Of a stretch of DNA of 40,716 nucleotides, positions 23,272 through 30,018 are shown in pieces. The position numbers and the translations under genes were made by a program. The notes under the pieces were generated by a model. That model saw nothing but the letters and a program-made list of their open reading frames with translations. It searched no databases and had not been told where the DNA came from. The DNA comes from a virus. The DNA is taken from positions 1 through 40,716 of the IMG/VR virus record IMGVR_UViG_3300036780_000084; one strand, given 5' to 3'. Positions within the stretch are counted from its first letter, which is position 1, and each line of letters opens with the position of its first letter.

Positions 23272-23681
23272 CAGTCTTTCATCCACTCGGGCATCTCATC
23301 CTCGGCCGGCGCCGCGGGTAGTTCCCCCCGCGGCGGCCCTACCGGCCGAGCTCGCTTCTCATATCCCTGCTTGGCCCATTCCAGAATCGTGTGCTCGCTG
23401 AACGCGGTGAGCGCGCGGACAATCAGGTCGATCGCGATGTGCGGATCGCCGGCGAGCTCGAAGTACGGCTCCTTGGCCATCTGCATTTCGATCCACTGTT
23501 CCGGGGTACGGCAGTTGAGCCGAATAATGGTCGACTTCTTCGGGTTGGTGCGCTTGCGTTCCCTTTCCGCAACCTGGTCGACGACGTGAATCTTGCTGTG
23601 TAGCGTGGCCTCGTCGCCTTCGGCCATCGCCTTCGCGACTTTGATCTTCATCGCGTTAAACTCGTCGATTAGATCGGCCAT
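23271..23681 (-). CDS. Unknown protein downstream of RecT, 136 aa
   Basis: ATG 23681 (MADLIDEFNAMKIKVAKAMA) with GAGG just upstream, 7 bases after the RecT-like stop. Contains VDQVAERERKRTNPKKSTII and a helical C-terminal half; ends in an acidic tail (AEDEMPEWMKD) like those of proteins that contact DNA-binding partners. It may be an accessory to recombination, inferred only from position. Confidence 0.6.
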   Translation of the reverse strand: MADLIDEFNAMKIKVAKAMAEGDEATLHSKIHVVDQVAERERKRTNPKKSTIIRLNCRTPEQWIEMQMAKEPYFELAGDPHIAIDLIVRALTAFSEHTILEWAKQGYEKRARPVGPPRGELPAAPAEDEMPEWMKD

Positions 23682-23688
23682 CACCGCC

Positions 23689-24843
23689 TCACTTGATTCT
23701 GAATTTCGCCCCTGCCTCTTCAAAACGCCGGCAGAGCCGGCCGAATTCTTGCGGCGTTGCGACGACGGCCTTCGCGGCGTGCTTATAGAACGGCTTCAAC
23801 ATTTCGCGATGCTCGTGCATGAGCGAAGCGAACCCGCTGATCTCGTAACACTCGTTCGCGAGTTTCTTGCACGTGAACCCCGGGAAGTTATCGGGTTGGG
23901 TCGGCTCGTTTACGAGCTCGGCGTCGGTGGGATTGGGCGGATCCGCCGGCGGGGCCTTTTTGTCCCACTGGCTAAATTGTTTGTGCATGTGCTCGATCTG
24001 CGCCGGCGTTTTGGTCTTGAGATCTTCCTGATTCTTTTTGACGAGCTCGGCGAAGGATTCCTTCGCGCCGCGCTTTCCCGCGAGCTGCGCCATCATCACG
24101 GCGAGCTCGTAGGTCTGGCCGGCTTCGGGTAGTGCGGCTTGGCTTCCGTCGGTGATTTCGACGACGCGGCCGGCCGGCGTGACGTCGTAGTAGCCGGTGT
24201 CCATGTCCTCGATCTCCGACTGGTCGAGCATGTGCAACCCGCAGATTGAAAGCGTGGCCCGCCGCTTGGCTTTGGTCTCGGCTCGCATCATCGCGTTTGC
24301 GAGCTCCTTCCCCTGGAGATCGTAGATCTTCCATTCGCTGCCGCTCTTCTTGCGCTTCTTGAGCCACACGATGCCGGTGCCGAAATCCTCGCGGTTCTCG
24401 CGCTTGATGTAGGCCGCAACTTCGACGTGATAAAACTCGCCCTCTCTGAGTTTCTTCGGGTGCGGGTCGAAACCGATTCGGTGGATCCGCCGCAACTGCG
24501 CGGTGCAATCGGCCCGCGCGTAGAGGGTCATTTTGCCCGTCCGCGTGGCGCCGTCGTCCTCGTCCGTGTCTTTGAACACGATGTATTCAAACGGCCTGGT
24601 CATCGGGTTAAGGCCCAGGCTCTTGCAGAGCGATTTGTAGTAGATCAGCCTCTCGGTCGGCGTGAGATTGGTGAGATCCCCGCTTAACAGGAGACTTTCG
24701 ATGCGCTCGGGAAGAGAGAGCGGCCGCTGGATGGCCGTTTGAACGCGTTGTTTCGCGCCTGGCTTGGCCTGGGCGGCTCCGCGGGCCGTCTTACCCCTTC
24801 TTTTCGAGTTTGCGTGCCGCAAATCGGCTTTCTGCTTCGTCAT
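23689..24843 (-). CDS. RecT/Redβ-like single-strand annealing protein, 384 aa
   Basis: ATG 24843 overlaps the preceding stop (ATGA). The N-terminal 40 residues are basic. Then LIYYKSLCKSLGLNPMTRPF (67-85) and the block LANAMMRAETKAKRRATLSI-CGLHMLD (181-206) are characteristic of RecT-family annealases in environmental phages. The GTGIVWLKKRKKSGSEWKIY strand between them is also typical. Such proteins bind single-stranded DNA and promote annealing and strand exchange in recombination-dependent replication. No exonuclease partner is recognised nearby. The C-terminal 120 residues (after an acidic/proline linker) are an extra region of unknown role. Confidence 0.82.
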   Translation of the reverse strand: MTKQKADLRHANSKRRGKTARGAAQAKPGAKQRVQTAIQRPLSLPERIESLLLSGDLTNLTPTERLIYYKSLCKSLGLNPMTRPFEYIVFKDTDEDDGATRTGKMTLYARADCTAQLRRIHRIGFDPHPKKLREGEFYHVEVAAYIKRENREDFGTGIVWLKKRKKSGSEWKIYDLQGKELANAMMRAETKAKRRATLSICGLHMLDQSEIEDMDTGYYDVTPAGRVVEITDGSQAALPEAGQTYELAVMMAQLAGKRGAKESFAELVKKNQEDLKTKTPAQIEHMHKQFSQWDKKAPPADPPNPTDAELVNEPTQPDNFPGFTCKKLANECYEISGFASLMHEHREMLKPFYKHAAKAVVATPQEFGRLCRRFEEAGAKFRIK

Positions 24844-25061
24844 AGGCCCTTACAGGCGCGAGCCGCGTTCGCCGTCATTGTCGCCTCGCGCACCTTGCGG
24901 ACGGCCGCGGTCTGATCGGCACTCGGCGGGGTGTGCGTGACGATGGTCTGTGCCAGGAGAAACCCGGCGTTTCGGATGGCCTCATAGGCGACGAGATCCT
25001 CTTCGCCGTCGGGCGCGTGGTAGGTGAACCAATTCTCAAGCTGTTCGGTCGTGATGGCCAT
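24840..25061 (-). CDS. acb2: Acb2-type anti-CBASS protein (Acb2/Tad1 hairpin family), 73 aa
   Basis: Read from ATG 25061 behind AAAAGGAG. The sequence has the Acb2 signature: WFTYHAPDGEEDLVAYEAIR (residues 11-30), THTPPSADQTAAVRKVREAT (43-61) and TANAARA (63-69). The key positions are YH-P, Y-x-x-IR, PPSxD, R-x-A/V and M-x-ANA. In T4-like and Pseudomonas phages Acb2 binds cyclic di- and trinucleotides and so blocks CBASS immune signalling; that function is established for the family and inferred here. The reading frame continues upstream without a stop, so a longer fused product is possible (next entry). It immediately precedes the RecT-like gene. Confidence 0.75.
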   Translation of the reverse strand: MAITTEQLENWFTYHAPDGEEDLVAYEAIRNAGFLLAQTIVTHTPPSADQTAAVRKVREATMTANAARACKGL

Positions 25062-25262
25062 GTGGCTCCTTTTCGGGCGTTGCGCCCCCTCAGGTTCGGC
25101 AGTCATAAAAATTCGCAAGAGCTCGCTCGGCGTGATGGCGACGGGAGGATCTACAGAACAATCGACGAGCTCGAGCAAGGGTTCGGGCACTCGATTGATG
25201 TAGTCCGCGAGCAAAGTGCAAATCGCCATTCGCTGCGAGTGGGTGATCTTGATTATCGTCAC
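24840..25262 (-). CDS. Alternative long product: N-terminal unknown domain fused to Acb2-like domain, 140 aa
   Basis: GTG 25262 overlaps the stop of the upstream gene (GTGA), so translation of this frame is expected. Residues 1-55 (MTIIKITHSQRMAICTLLAD, YINRVPEPLLELVDCSVDPP) look like a small independent helical protein, but it has no stop before the Acb2-like part. A polar linker (TAEPEGAQRPKRSH) joins them. Either a fused 140-residue protein or two products from one frame are made. I cannot tell which dominates. Confidence 0.6.
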   Translation of the reverse strand: MTIIKITHSQRMAICTLLADYINRVPEPLLELVDCSVDPPVAITPSELLRIFMTAEPEGAQRPKRSHMAITTEQLENWFTYHAPDGEEDLVAYEAIRNAGFLLAQTIVTHTPPSADQTAAVRKVREATMTANAARACKGL

Positions 25263-25438
25263 CCGGCGTCAACCTCGGTGATTCGCGTCGATTTCACGAC
25301 GGGCGATTTCTTCTGCCGCGCGGTGAACCTGGCCGCGCGGTCGCGGTCGATGTAGACGCGGGCGAATTGCTCGCCACTTTGGTAGGTGATCGTGGCTCTC
25401 CAGTGCTGGTGCTTCCTGCGCTTGTCTCTGAACTTCAT
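25259..25438 (-). CDS. Small basic protein, 59 aa
   Basis: ATG 25438 follows GGAG. Begins MKFRDKRRKHQHWRATITYQ and continues SGEQFARVYIDRDRAARFTA. Strongly basic beta/alpha protein, possibly nucleic-acid binding. Its stop overlaps the next GTG. Longer upstream frame lacks a ribosome-binding site and overlaps another gene. Confidence 0.6.
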   Translation of the reverse strand: MKFRDKRRKHQHWRATITYQSGEQFARVYIDRDRAARFTARQKKSPVVKSTRITEVDAG

Positions 25439-25457
25439 TGCGGGTGCTCCTTTCCAA

Positions 25458-25769
25458 TTAAATAAAATCTTCCTCGATGGTGCATTCCGTGTCGTCGGCT
25501 GTGATCGGAAGCCCGTGCTCCCCGCGGATGTCGGCCTCGATTTCCGCCTGGCTTCCGCCGTCCCTCGCTGCGATGTGCATCGCCATGCGCTGGATCTGGT
25601 CGTCACTAAGCTTGGAAACGTCGGCGCGATAGCAGAAGATGTTTCCCTTTCCCCGAAGGCTCGCCCGAATAGGAACTGCGCTCAGGACTTCGATCTTGTT
25701 GGTTCCGAGTGCGTGCTTCCACGTCTCAAAACGGGGCGAGCTCGGTAGTATTTCAACGATCACTTCCAT
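25458..25769 (-). CDS. Unknown protein, 103 aa
   Basis: ATG 25769 follows GGAGGAAA. Begins MEVIVEILPSSPRFETWKHA and has an acidic end (TADDTECTIEEDFI). Mixed alpha/beta, no recognised motif. Overlaps the preceding gene by 10 bases. Confidence 0.65.
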   Translation of the reverse strand: MEVIVEILPSSPRFETWKHALGTNKIEVLSAVPIRASLRGKGNIFCYRADVSKLSDDQIQRMAMHIAARDGGSQAEIEADIRGEHGLPITADDTECTIEEDFI

Positions 25770-25975
25770 GGCGTGGTTTCCTCCACAAATTTGTCGAGCG
25801 CGTCGAGCATCACTTGCGTGGCCCGGAGCCGCTCGCTGAAAATCATTTCCTTAAAGAGTCCCGGCCGGAGCCGCTGGAACTCTTCGCCGACCAGGTTAAA
25901 TAGCTGCACTTCAAAGTCGGTCCACTGGCCCGTGTCGACGCGCGTACCCCGTTGCTCGAGCGGGACGCGTCTCAT
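25760..25975 (-). CDS. Unknown protein, 71 aa
   Basis: ATG 25975 overlaps the stop of the HNH gene (TAATG). Begins MRRVPLEQRGTRVDTGQWTD and is otherwise helical (QLFNLVGEEFQRLRPGLFKE). It may have been directly coupled to the 282-residue coiled-coil gene before the HNH gene entered. Function unknown. Confidence 0.6.
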   Translation of the reverse strand: MRRVPLEQRGTRVDTGQWTDFEVQLFNLVGEEFQRLRPGLFKEMIFSERLRATQVMLDALDKFVEETTPWK

Positions 25976-26337
25976 TAAACGTACCTGCCGTTTCGGTCGC
26001 GCTGTCGGTGCGCGTTTTGCTCTGCGTTCGTCGCCCAGCGGCAATTGCTGGGTTTGTAATCACCGTCGTTATCGGGCCATCTGTCGATCGAGTGGCGGCG
26101 CGTCGGCTTCGGTCCCATATCGGCCAGGAAATTATCGAACTTTCGCCACGGCTCGTGTACCTTGATGCCGCGCCCGCCATATGACGAAAAGCGACCATTC
26201 TTTGGATTCAGGCACCGTTGAAGCATCGCGTACCAGCTTCGATATTCGGAGCTCGTGCCCGAACGTACAGCATGGCCATGCCGGCGATTTTGCCGATGGA
26301 GGAACTCCAATTGCGCGATCTGGCCAGGTGACCTCAT
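25975..26337 (-). CDS. HNH-type homing endonuclease, 120 aa
   Basis: ATG 26337 overlaps the TGA of the coiled-coil gene (ATGA) and its TAA overlaps the next ATG, so the gene fits exactly between two genes. It contains SEYRSWYAMLQRCLNPKNGR, then SSYGGRGIKVHEPWRKFDNF-LADMGP, HSIDRWPDNDGDYKPSNCRW and EQN. This set (YGGRGI, W-KF-NFL-DMG, DR-DNDG-Y-P-NCRW) is typical of small phage HNH proteins related to the AP2-domain group. The nuclease at 39468-40004 shares this part. Confidence 0.8.
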   Translation of the reverse strand: MRSPGQIAQLEFLHRQNRRHGHAVRSGTSSEYRSWYAMLQRCLNPKNGRFSSYGGRGIKVHEPWRKFDNFLADMGPKPTRRHSIDRWPDNDGDYKPSNCRWATNAEQNAHRQRDRNGRYV

Positions 26338-27182
26338 CCCTTTGAATACGCCTTCACGCCGGGTAGCTCGCGCATCACGGCGTCGGAGTCTTTGCGCTCG
26401 CGCGCATATTTAGATATTTCGCCTTCGTTGACGAGGATGAACCGCATGAGCAATTTCTGGCGTGCCTGATCGTTGTTTAGAACCGCCGCGAGATAGTCCG
26501 CGTGGATCCGGGCGCCGCCGTCGGTGAGCTCGGCATAATAATAAGTTTGATTTTTGAAGCCGGGCACACTCGGAATCGAAGGCACGACGCGCACGGTCGG
26601 CGCCGGCGCGTTCTTGGCCTCTTCGGCCACAGCGGCCGCGGTTTGCTTCGCGGCTTCCTCTTCGGCGCCGGCTTCTTTCAGAAGTCGCGCCGCTTCGCGT
26701 TTGCCGATGCGGCCGGCTGCGAGATCCCGATTGATCTCGCCCACTTTCTGACGCCGAGTTTCAGCCGCGGCTTTGTCGGCTTCGCGCTTCTCGTCCTCGG
26801 CCTTTTGAAGTTTGAGCCGGTCCTGTTCCTGCTGTCGGCGGATCTGGTCGGCCTGGGCCTTGCGCTTTTCCTCCGCGGTAAATTCGCGCTGTTTATCGAC
26901 CAGGGCCTTGAGCCATCCCTTCACCGGCGTCACAAGCTGCGAGATCTGGAGCTTGAGCCGCTTGACCTTCTCTTCGGCCGGCGCGAGCTCGGGTTCAAAA
27001 TAGTTTTCAACCGAGCGCACGTAGTTCTCGAAATCCAGCTTCACTCCCGACGCGCGCACGAGATCGTCCTGGGTAGCGATAGCGAGCTCGGAATTGGCCT
27101 TCATCTCTTCGAGCCGGTGGTTGAAAATTTCGATCGCCGTTTCGTTTGGAACGTCGATTCTCACCATGTCTTGATTCTTCAT
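26334..27182 (-). CDS. Coiled-coil early protein, 282 aa
   Basis: ATG 27182 overlaps the preceding stop. Residues 60-195 form a long charged coiled coil (RSVENYFEPELAPAEEKVKR; KQREFTAEEKRKAQADQIRR; EKREADKAAAETRRQKVGEI). The C-terminal 80 residues are a compact alpha/beta domain (YAELTDGGARIHADYLAAVL). Similar proteins occur next to recombination genes in many phages and may be nuclease inhibitors or recombination accessories; this is not demonstrated here. Confidence 0.65.
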   Translation of the reverse strand: MKNQDMVRIDVPNETAIEIFNHRLEEMKANSELAIATQDDLVRASGVKLDFENYVRSVENYFEPELAPAEEKVKRLKLQISQLVTPVKGWLKALVDKQREFTAEEKRKAQADQIRRQQEQDRLKLQKAEDEKREADKAAAETRRQKVGEINRDLAAGRIGKREAARLLKEAGAEEEAAKQTAAAVAEEAKNAPAPTVRVVPSIPSVPGFKNQTYYYAELTDGGARIHADYLAAVLNNDQARQKLLMRFILVNEGEISKYARERKDSDAVMRELPGVKAYSKG

Positions 27183-27424
27183 TGTGTCCTCGCTCGGTTG
27201 ATTGCGTCGACCAGGACCGCGATCATGGCCTCGGCCTGGGCATCGGTTAACGCGCCGTCGAGCTGCTTATTAATCCCGACGTTGAATTGCTCCTTCTTAG
27301 GATCCCAATAGAGACTCAACAGCAAGTCGCCGAGGGTGCTGTCTTTCGCGAATTCCCCAGGGTGTTCGCGGCTGAATACGCCGCCGCGCGCGAGCCCTAC
27401 TTTGTCGAGATCCTCTTTGGCCAT
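27179..27424 (-). CDS. Unknown protein, 81 aa
   Basis: ATG 27424 overlaps the TAA of the HNH gene (TAATG). Begins MAKEDLDKVGLARGGVFSRE; contains TLGDLLLSLYWDPKKEQFNV and a helical end. No domain recognised. Its stop overlaps the coiled-coil gene start. Confidence 0.6.
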   Translation of the reverse strand: MAKEDLDKVGLARGGVFSREHPGEFAKDSTLGDLLLSLYWDPKKEQFNVGINKQLDGALTDAQAEAMIAVLVDAINRARTQ

Positions 27425-27825
27425 TACGCGAGATCCTCCGCATTGATTGGTGTCGCCGGCAGTTCGGGCGCCTTGCGCTTGAACTCGGTCCAAAAGTGCC
27501 GATGACAATTTGCTTCAAACTGTGGGCATCGGGTTTCGACGTGTGTGGGGCATTCGCGGTCGATGCAATCGCAGCGGCCCGGGTGGTGCATCTCCATTTT
27601 CGCGAGGGCGATGTGCATCGGGAAAACCCGCTTGCAGACTGCGCACTTCCCGCCGGCTTTCCTGATACAGCGTTCGCGCTGCTTGCTCCTGTCCTTGCCT
27701 TCCAGGTGAACGTGAATGCGGCCTTTCGAGTCCCGCAGGGTGAGGAACGAGCCTTCGTTCTCGAACATCCCGTTGCGAAGAAGCACGCGGGTTGCGGGCT
27801 TGTCCATTCTGAATCCGTGAGGCAT
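27424..27825 (-). CDS. HNH-like endonuclease, 133 aa
   Basis: ATG 27825 directly follows a TAA. Residues 53-64 hold CIRKAGGKCAVC (zinc knuckle C61/C64), followed by KMEMHHPGRCDC (H80-H81) and RCPQFEANCHRHF (N106, H108/H110), an HNH-like spacing with extra cysteines. The N-terminal 50 residues look like a small DNA-binding beta region (FLTLRDSKGRIHVHLEGKDR). Role may be homing or recombination. Confidence 0.7.
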   Translation of the reverse strand: MPHGFRMDKPATRVLLRNGMFENEGSFLTLRDSKGRIHVHLEGKDRSKQRERCIRKAGGKCAVCKRVFPMHIALAKMEMHHPGRCDCIDRECPTHVETRCPQFEANCHRHFWTEFKRKAPELPATPINAEDLA

Positions 27826-28044
27826 TTACTTCATTTCCTTTTTAGCTACAGAGCCATTCCTGAAATTCTGGCGTGGTCGTGTTGTCGACGAAGAGCCAAC
27901 CGGCTGCTCGTTGCTGAACGCCCTCCAAAGGAGCTCGACTTCGACATCCGAAAGCCTCGCGAGTAAGGGGAAGCCGGGCAAGGCGACGCGAATCGAAATC
28001 ACGTCCTCGATGTGTTTGGCCGTTAGCACTCGGATCAGATTCAT
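27826..28044 (-). CDS. Unknown protein, 72 aa
   Basis: ATG 28044 overlaps the upstream stop (ATGA). MNLIRVLTAKHIEDVISIRV, then helical with a basic/polar tail. No motif. Confidence 0.6.
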   Translation of the reverse strand: MNLIRVLTAKHIEDVISIRVALPGFPLLARLSDVEVELLWRAFSNEQPVGSSSTTRPRQNFRNGSVAKKEMK

Positions 28045-28361
28045 GCAAGATGTATCCGGGCCCCATAGTGATCGCTCAACATTTTTTCGTAGCGCGCGAC
28101 TTCGGCTTCGGCTTCATCCGTGATGGCCTGGTAGTACTCGATCTCGCTGATGACGCCCTTGGCTATCAGGAGTTTTGCGAGCGCCGAAGTGTCACAGAGC
28201 GCGGAGTTGATGCCGACGCGGAGATGCTTCGGGCTGTGCGAGCACGTGTCGGGATCCATCTGCAAACGATCTTTTTGGACTTGCATCCACGAGCTCACGC
28301 CCGACTGCATCGCGTGTAAGGCAGCCTCGTATCGCTTGCGGATCTCTTCGAGCTCGCTCAT
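28041..28361 (-). CDS. Unknown helical protein, 106 aa
   Basis: ATG 28361 overlaps the upstream stop. Amphipathic helices (MSELEEIRKRYEAALHAMQS; ITDEAEAEVARYEKMLSDHY) around a central C/H segment (DTCSHSPKHLRVGI). No known family. Confidence 0.65.
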   Translation of the reverse strand: MSELEEIRKRYEAALHAMQSGVSSWMQVQKDRLQMDPDTCSHSPKHLRVGINSALCDTSALAKLLIAKGVISEIEYYQAITDEAEAEVARYEKMLSDHYGARIHLA

Positions 28362-28705
28362 TGGAAGTCCACATCGTTGATGATTACCGCGGTTCCGTAG
28401 ATCTCGTGCGGGAATCCGGGCCTTGCGAGCCTCACGAGTTTGGTCGCCGTTTCATTCACCGGCAGTTTGTCGAGCATGCCGGTGTCGTCGACCATCATCA
28501 CGATAGGATCTTTGTCGCCCGAATTCCCGCGGAGCCTGAGAGTCACCGTGTCGCAGCAAATACATTGCCGCGTCGGCGTGGTGATTTTCTGATACACATG
28601 CTCGAGCGTGGGCTTGGCCAACACGTGCCACATAAACCCATCGGGCTCGATCACCAAGTAGGCGCCGCGCGGCAGAGTCAACGCCTTTTCCAAAAGTGGA
28701 TCCAT
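28358..28705 (-). CDS. DUF3846-like protein, 115 aa
   Basis: ATG 28705 is one base after the preceding gene. The C-terminal half (VMMVDDTGMLDKLPVNETAT, IYGTAVIINDVDF) resembles DUF3846 proteins of mobile elements (N-x-x-A-T-x-L then I-x-G-x-x-x-I). The N-terminal part has YLVIEPDGFMWHVL and a CICC pair. Function unknown. Confidence 0.55.
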   Translation of the reverse strand: MDPLLEKALTLPRGAYLVIEPDGFMWHVLAKPTLEHVYQKITTPTRQCICCDTVTLRLRGNSGDKDPIVMMVDDTGMLDKLPVNETATKLVRLARPGFPHEIYGTAVIINDVDFQ

Positions 28706-28933
28706 TCATTTCCTCCGAAAGTCGCCGGCCCTGGGGCAATCGGTCCAGTGCGCTACCCGCTTCTCGTAATCGCCTTCGACCGCCGGATCCGCCTTGACGA
28801 TACTGAACGGCATGTTGCGCGCGTTCGGCGTGAACCACCATTCAATCGTCGCCCCGCAGCCCCGGCAGTGAGCGTCGCCCTTGTACTGATAGCCGGCGGC
28901 TTTGAGTCCTTCACTGGTGTTTGGTAGCGGCAT
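28706..28933 (-). CDS. Small zinc-finger phage protein, 75 aa
   Basis: ATG 28933. Pattern HCRGCGATIEWWFTPNARNM, then AHWTDCPRAGDFRRK: cysteines at CxxC plus H...C, with the WW-TP-MP core seen in a widespread small phage family. Probably zinc-binding; function unknown. The 5' part overlaps the membrane micro-protein gene upstream. Confidence 0.7.
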   Translation of the reverse strand: MPLPNTSEGLKAAGYQYKGDAHCRGCGATIEWWFTPNARNMPFSIVKADPAVEGDYEKRVAHWTDCPRAGDFRRK

Positions 28934-29006
28934 TTTTCGGGCGCCTGAAAAGCAGAATTAGGCCGATGATAATCAGGCCGATCGAAGAGATCTCTCCGCA
29001 ATTCAA
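28911..29006 (-). CDS. Membrane micro-protein, 31 aa
   Basis: TTG start at 29006 overlaps the TGA of the upstream gene and has GGAGGT four bases before it. The peptide begins with NCGEISSIGLIIIGLILLF and ends RRPKNAATKHQ, one transmembrane helix followed by a basic tail. It overlaps the zinc-finger gene by 23 bases. TTG start makes this less certain. Confidence 0.45.
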   Translation of the reverse strand: MNCGEISSIGLIIIGLILLFRRPKNAATKHQ

Positions 29007-29215
29007 TGCGACCTCCAGGTCGCGGCGACGTAGAGCGTAATCCCCGTTGCGGCGATGAGCAAAAACCAGGTGAGGATGCGGGCCCAGGGAATCGGTTCGT
29101 CTTGGCCGATGAGCATCCGGCCATTCACACAGCGTTTGCAGGGTTCATTGCCCACGTAGCCGTCGACGCAATCTTCGGCGTCACACGGTGCGCTTGTCCA
29201 CGCGTCCACTTTCAT
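29003..29215 (-). CDS. Zinc-ribbon protein with C-terminal membrane helix, 70 aa
   Basis: ATG 29215 follows GGAAGG. The N-terminal half has CDAEDCVDGYVGNEPCKRCV, a DnaJ-type CxxxxCxxG...CxxC motif. The C-terminal half is a transmembrane segment (ILTWFLLIAATGITLYVAAT) ending in WRSH. It presumably sits in the inner membrane with the zinc part on one face. Function unknown. Confidence 0.65.
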   Translation of the reverse strand: MKVDAWTSAPCDAEDCVDGYVGNEPCKRCVNGRMLIGQDEPIPWARILTWFLLIAATGITLYVAATWRSH

Positions 29216-29410
29216 TTCGCACAACCTTCCGTTTGTAACGCTCCTTCAAAACAATCGCGACTTCGGCTGCAATCGAGCGGTGGTTATGCTTCGATTGCTC
29301 GAGAACGAGATCGTAAAGCCATGTCGGAATTTTGGTATATAGACCGCGACTTCTACGCCATCTCGCGCCTCGAAAATTCGTCTGGCCAGAGCTGCCGCTA
29401 CGACCGTCAC
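29181..29410 (-). CDS. Arc-type ribbon-helix-helix protein with interrupted frame
   Basis: The 3' part of this region encodes TKIPTWLYDLVLEQSKHNHR followed by SIAAEVAIVLKERYKRK, matching Arc-like ribbon-helix-helix proteins (strand, then RSxxAEV helix). This frame has no ATG, GTG or TTG upstream. A GTG at 29410, coupled to the stop of the upstream regulator (GTGA), opens a different frame (TVVAAALARRIFEARDGVEV), and a -1 step near 29337-29333 would join the two. So it is a frameshifted gene, uses programmed shifting, or contains a sequence error. It ends 35 bases inside the next gene. Confidence 0.45.
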
Positions 29411-29559
29411 TTGTTGGCCTCCACGTATTTTTCGAGGGCGAACGTGATGATTTCCGAGAGATGCCGCCGGCGTTTTTTCGCTAATTGATCGAGAGCGATC
29501 CGCAGGTCTCTACTGATCCTCGCGGCAATCGTCACTTTGGGGTTTTTGCCTTCGGCCAT
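29407..29559 (-). CDS. Ribbon-helix-helix (CopG/Arc-type) DNA-binding regulator, 50 aa
   Basis: ATG 29559. Sequence begins MAEGKNPKVTIAARISRDLR and continues IALDQLAKKRRRHLSEIITF-ALEKY: a short beta strand (VTIAARI), helix 1 (RDLRIALDQLAKKR) and helix 2 (LSEIITFALEKYVE), the full RHH fold. It would bind DNA as a dimer. No Shine-Dalgarno is present; promoter hexamers end 10 bases before ATG, so the mRNA may be leaderless. A CGTTAACG palindrome lies in the promoter spacer, fitting autoregulation. Confidence 0.75.
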   Translation of the reverse strand: MAEGKNPKVTIAARISRDLRIALDQLAKKRRRHLSEIITFALEKYVEANK

Positions 29560-29569
29560 CTTGGGCGGG

Positions 29570-29599
29570 AGTCTAGCAGCAAGACGTTAACGCTGTCAA
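29570..29599 (-). promoter_or_regulatory. Promoter with embedded palindrome for the RHH regulator
   Basis: TTGACA (29599-29594), 18-base spacer, TAGACT (29575-29570). The spacer contains the perfect palindrome CGTTAACG (29585-29592), a candidate operator for the encoded regulator. Transcription would start within 10 bases of the ATG. Confidence 0.5.
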
Positions 29600-29613
29600 A
29601 CAACTATTTCTGT

Positions 29614-30018
29614 TTAACCGTTTTCGTAGGAAACCTCGAAGTAGTCGGCCGGCAAGCGGTGATACAGGTGAAAGAAGGCGTTTTCGCTGTCCTCGACGAA
29701 ATCAATGCCTCGCCGGTACCCCACAAGCGTGCAGCCTTCGGTGTCGCCGCGGGTGTTCCCGATGTGGATCTCGATCGCTTCAAAGCTTGGGACGCCCTGG
29801 AGCAACGGGACGCGGAAGGGATAGCCCTTCTTGGCCGACCATTTCGGACTGACGGCCAGGCTGGCCCGATAGATTCCTTCCGGGATGAGTTGCACGGACA
29901 AAGGGGGATTGGCGGTGCGCGGAGGCTCGAGCGAATAACAGAAATACACGCCGTCGATCAGCAGCCGGCCGGTAGTCGAAATCGACGAAAAGGTGTCCCG
30001 CTTAACAGTGAGTCTCAT
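29614..30018 (-). CDS. DUF5675-family protein, putative peptidoglycan-active lysis protein, 134 aa
   Basis: ATG 30018 overlaps the preceding stop (ATGA). It shows the family pattern: RLTVKRDTFSSISTTGRLLI, YSLEPPR, LIPEGIYRASL, then EIHIGNTRGDTEGCTLVGYR with H85, N88, D92 and C96. The H...GN..DT.GC arrangement recalls the active site of L,D-transpeptidase-like folds. The gene lies next to holin-like and lipoprotein genes, so a role in cell-wall degradation is plausible, although activity of this family is not certain. Confidence 0.7.
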   Translation of the reverse strand: MRLTVKRDTFSSISTTGRLLIDGVYFCYSLEPPRTANPPLSVQLIPEGIYRASLAVSPKWSAKKGYPFRVPLLQGVPSFEAIEIHIGNTRGDTEGCTLVGYRRGIDFVEDSENAFFHLYHRLPADYFEVSYENG

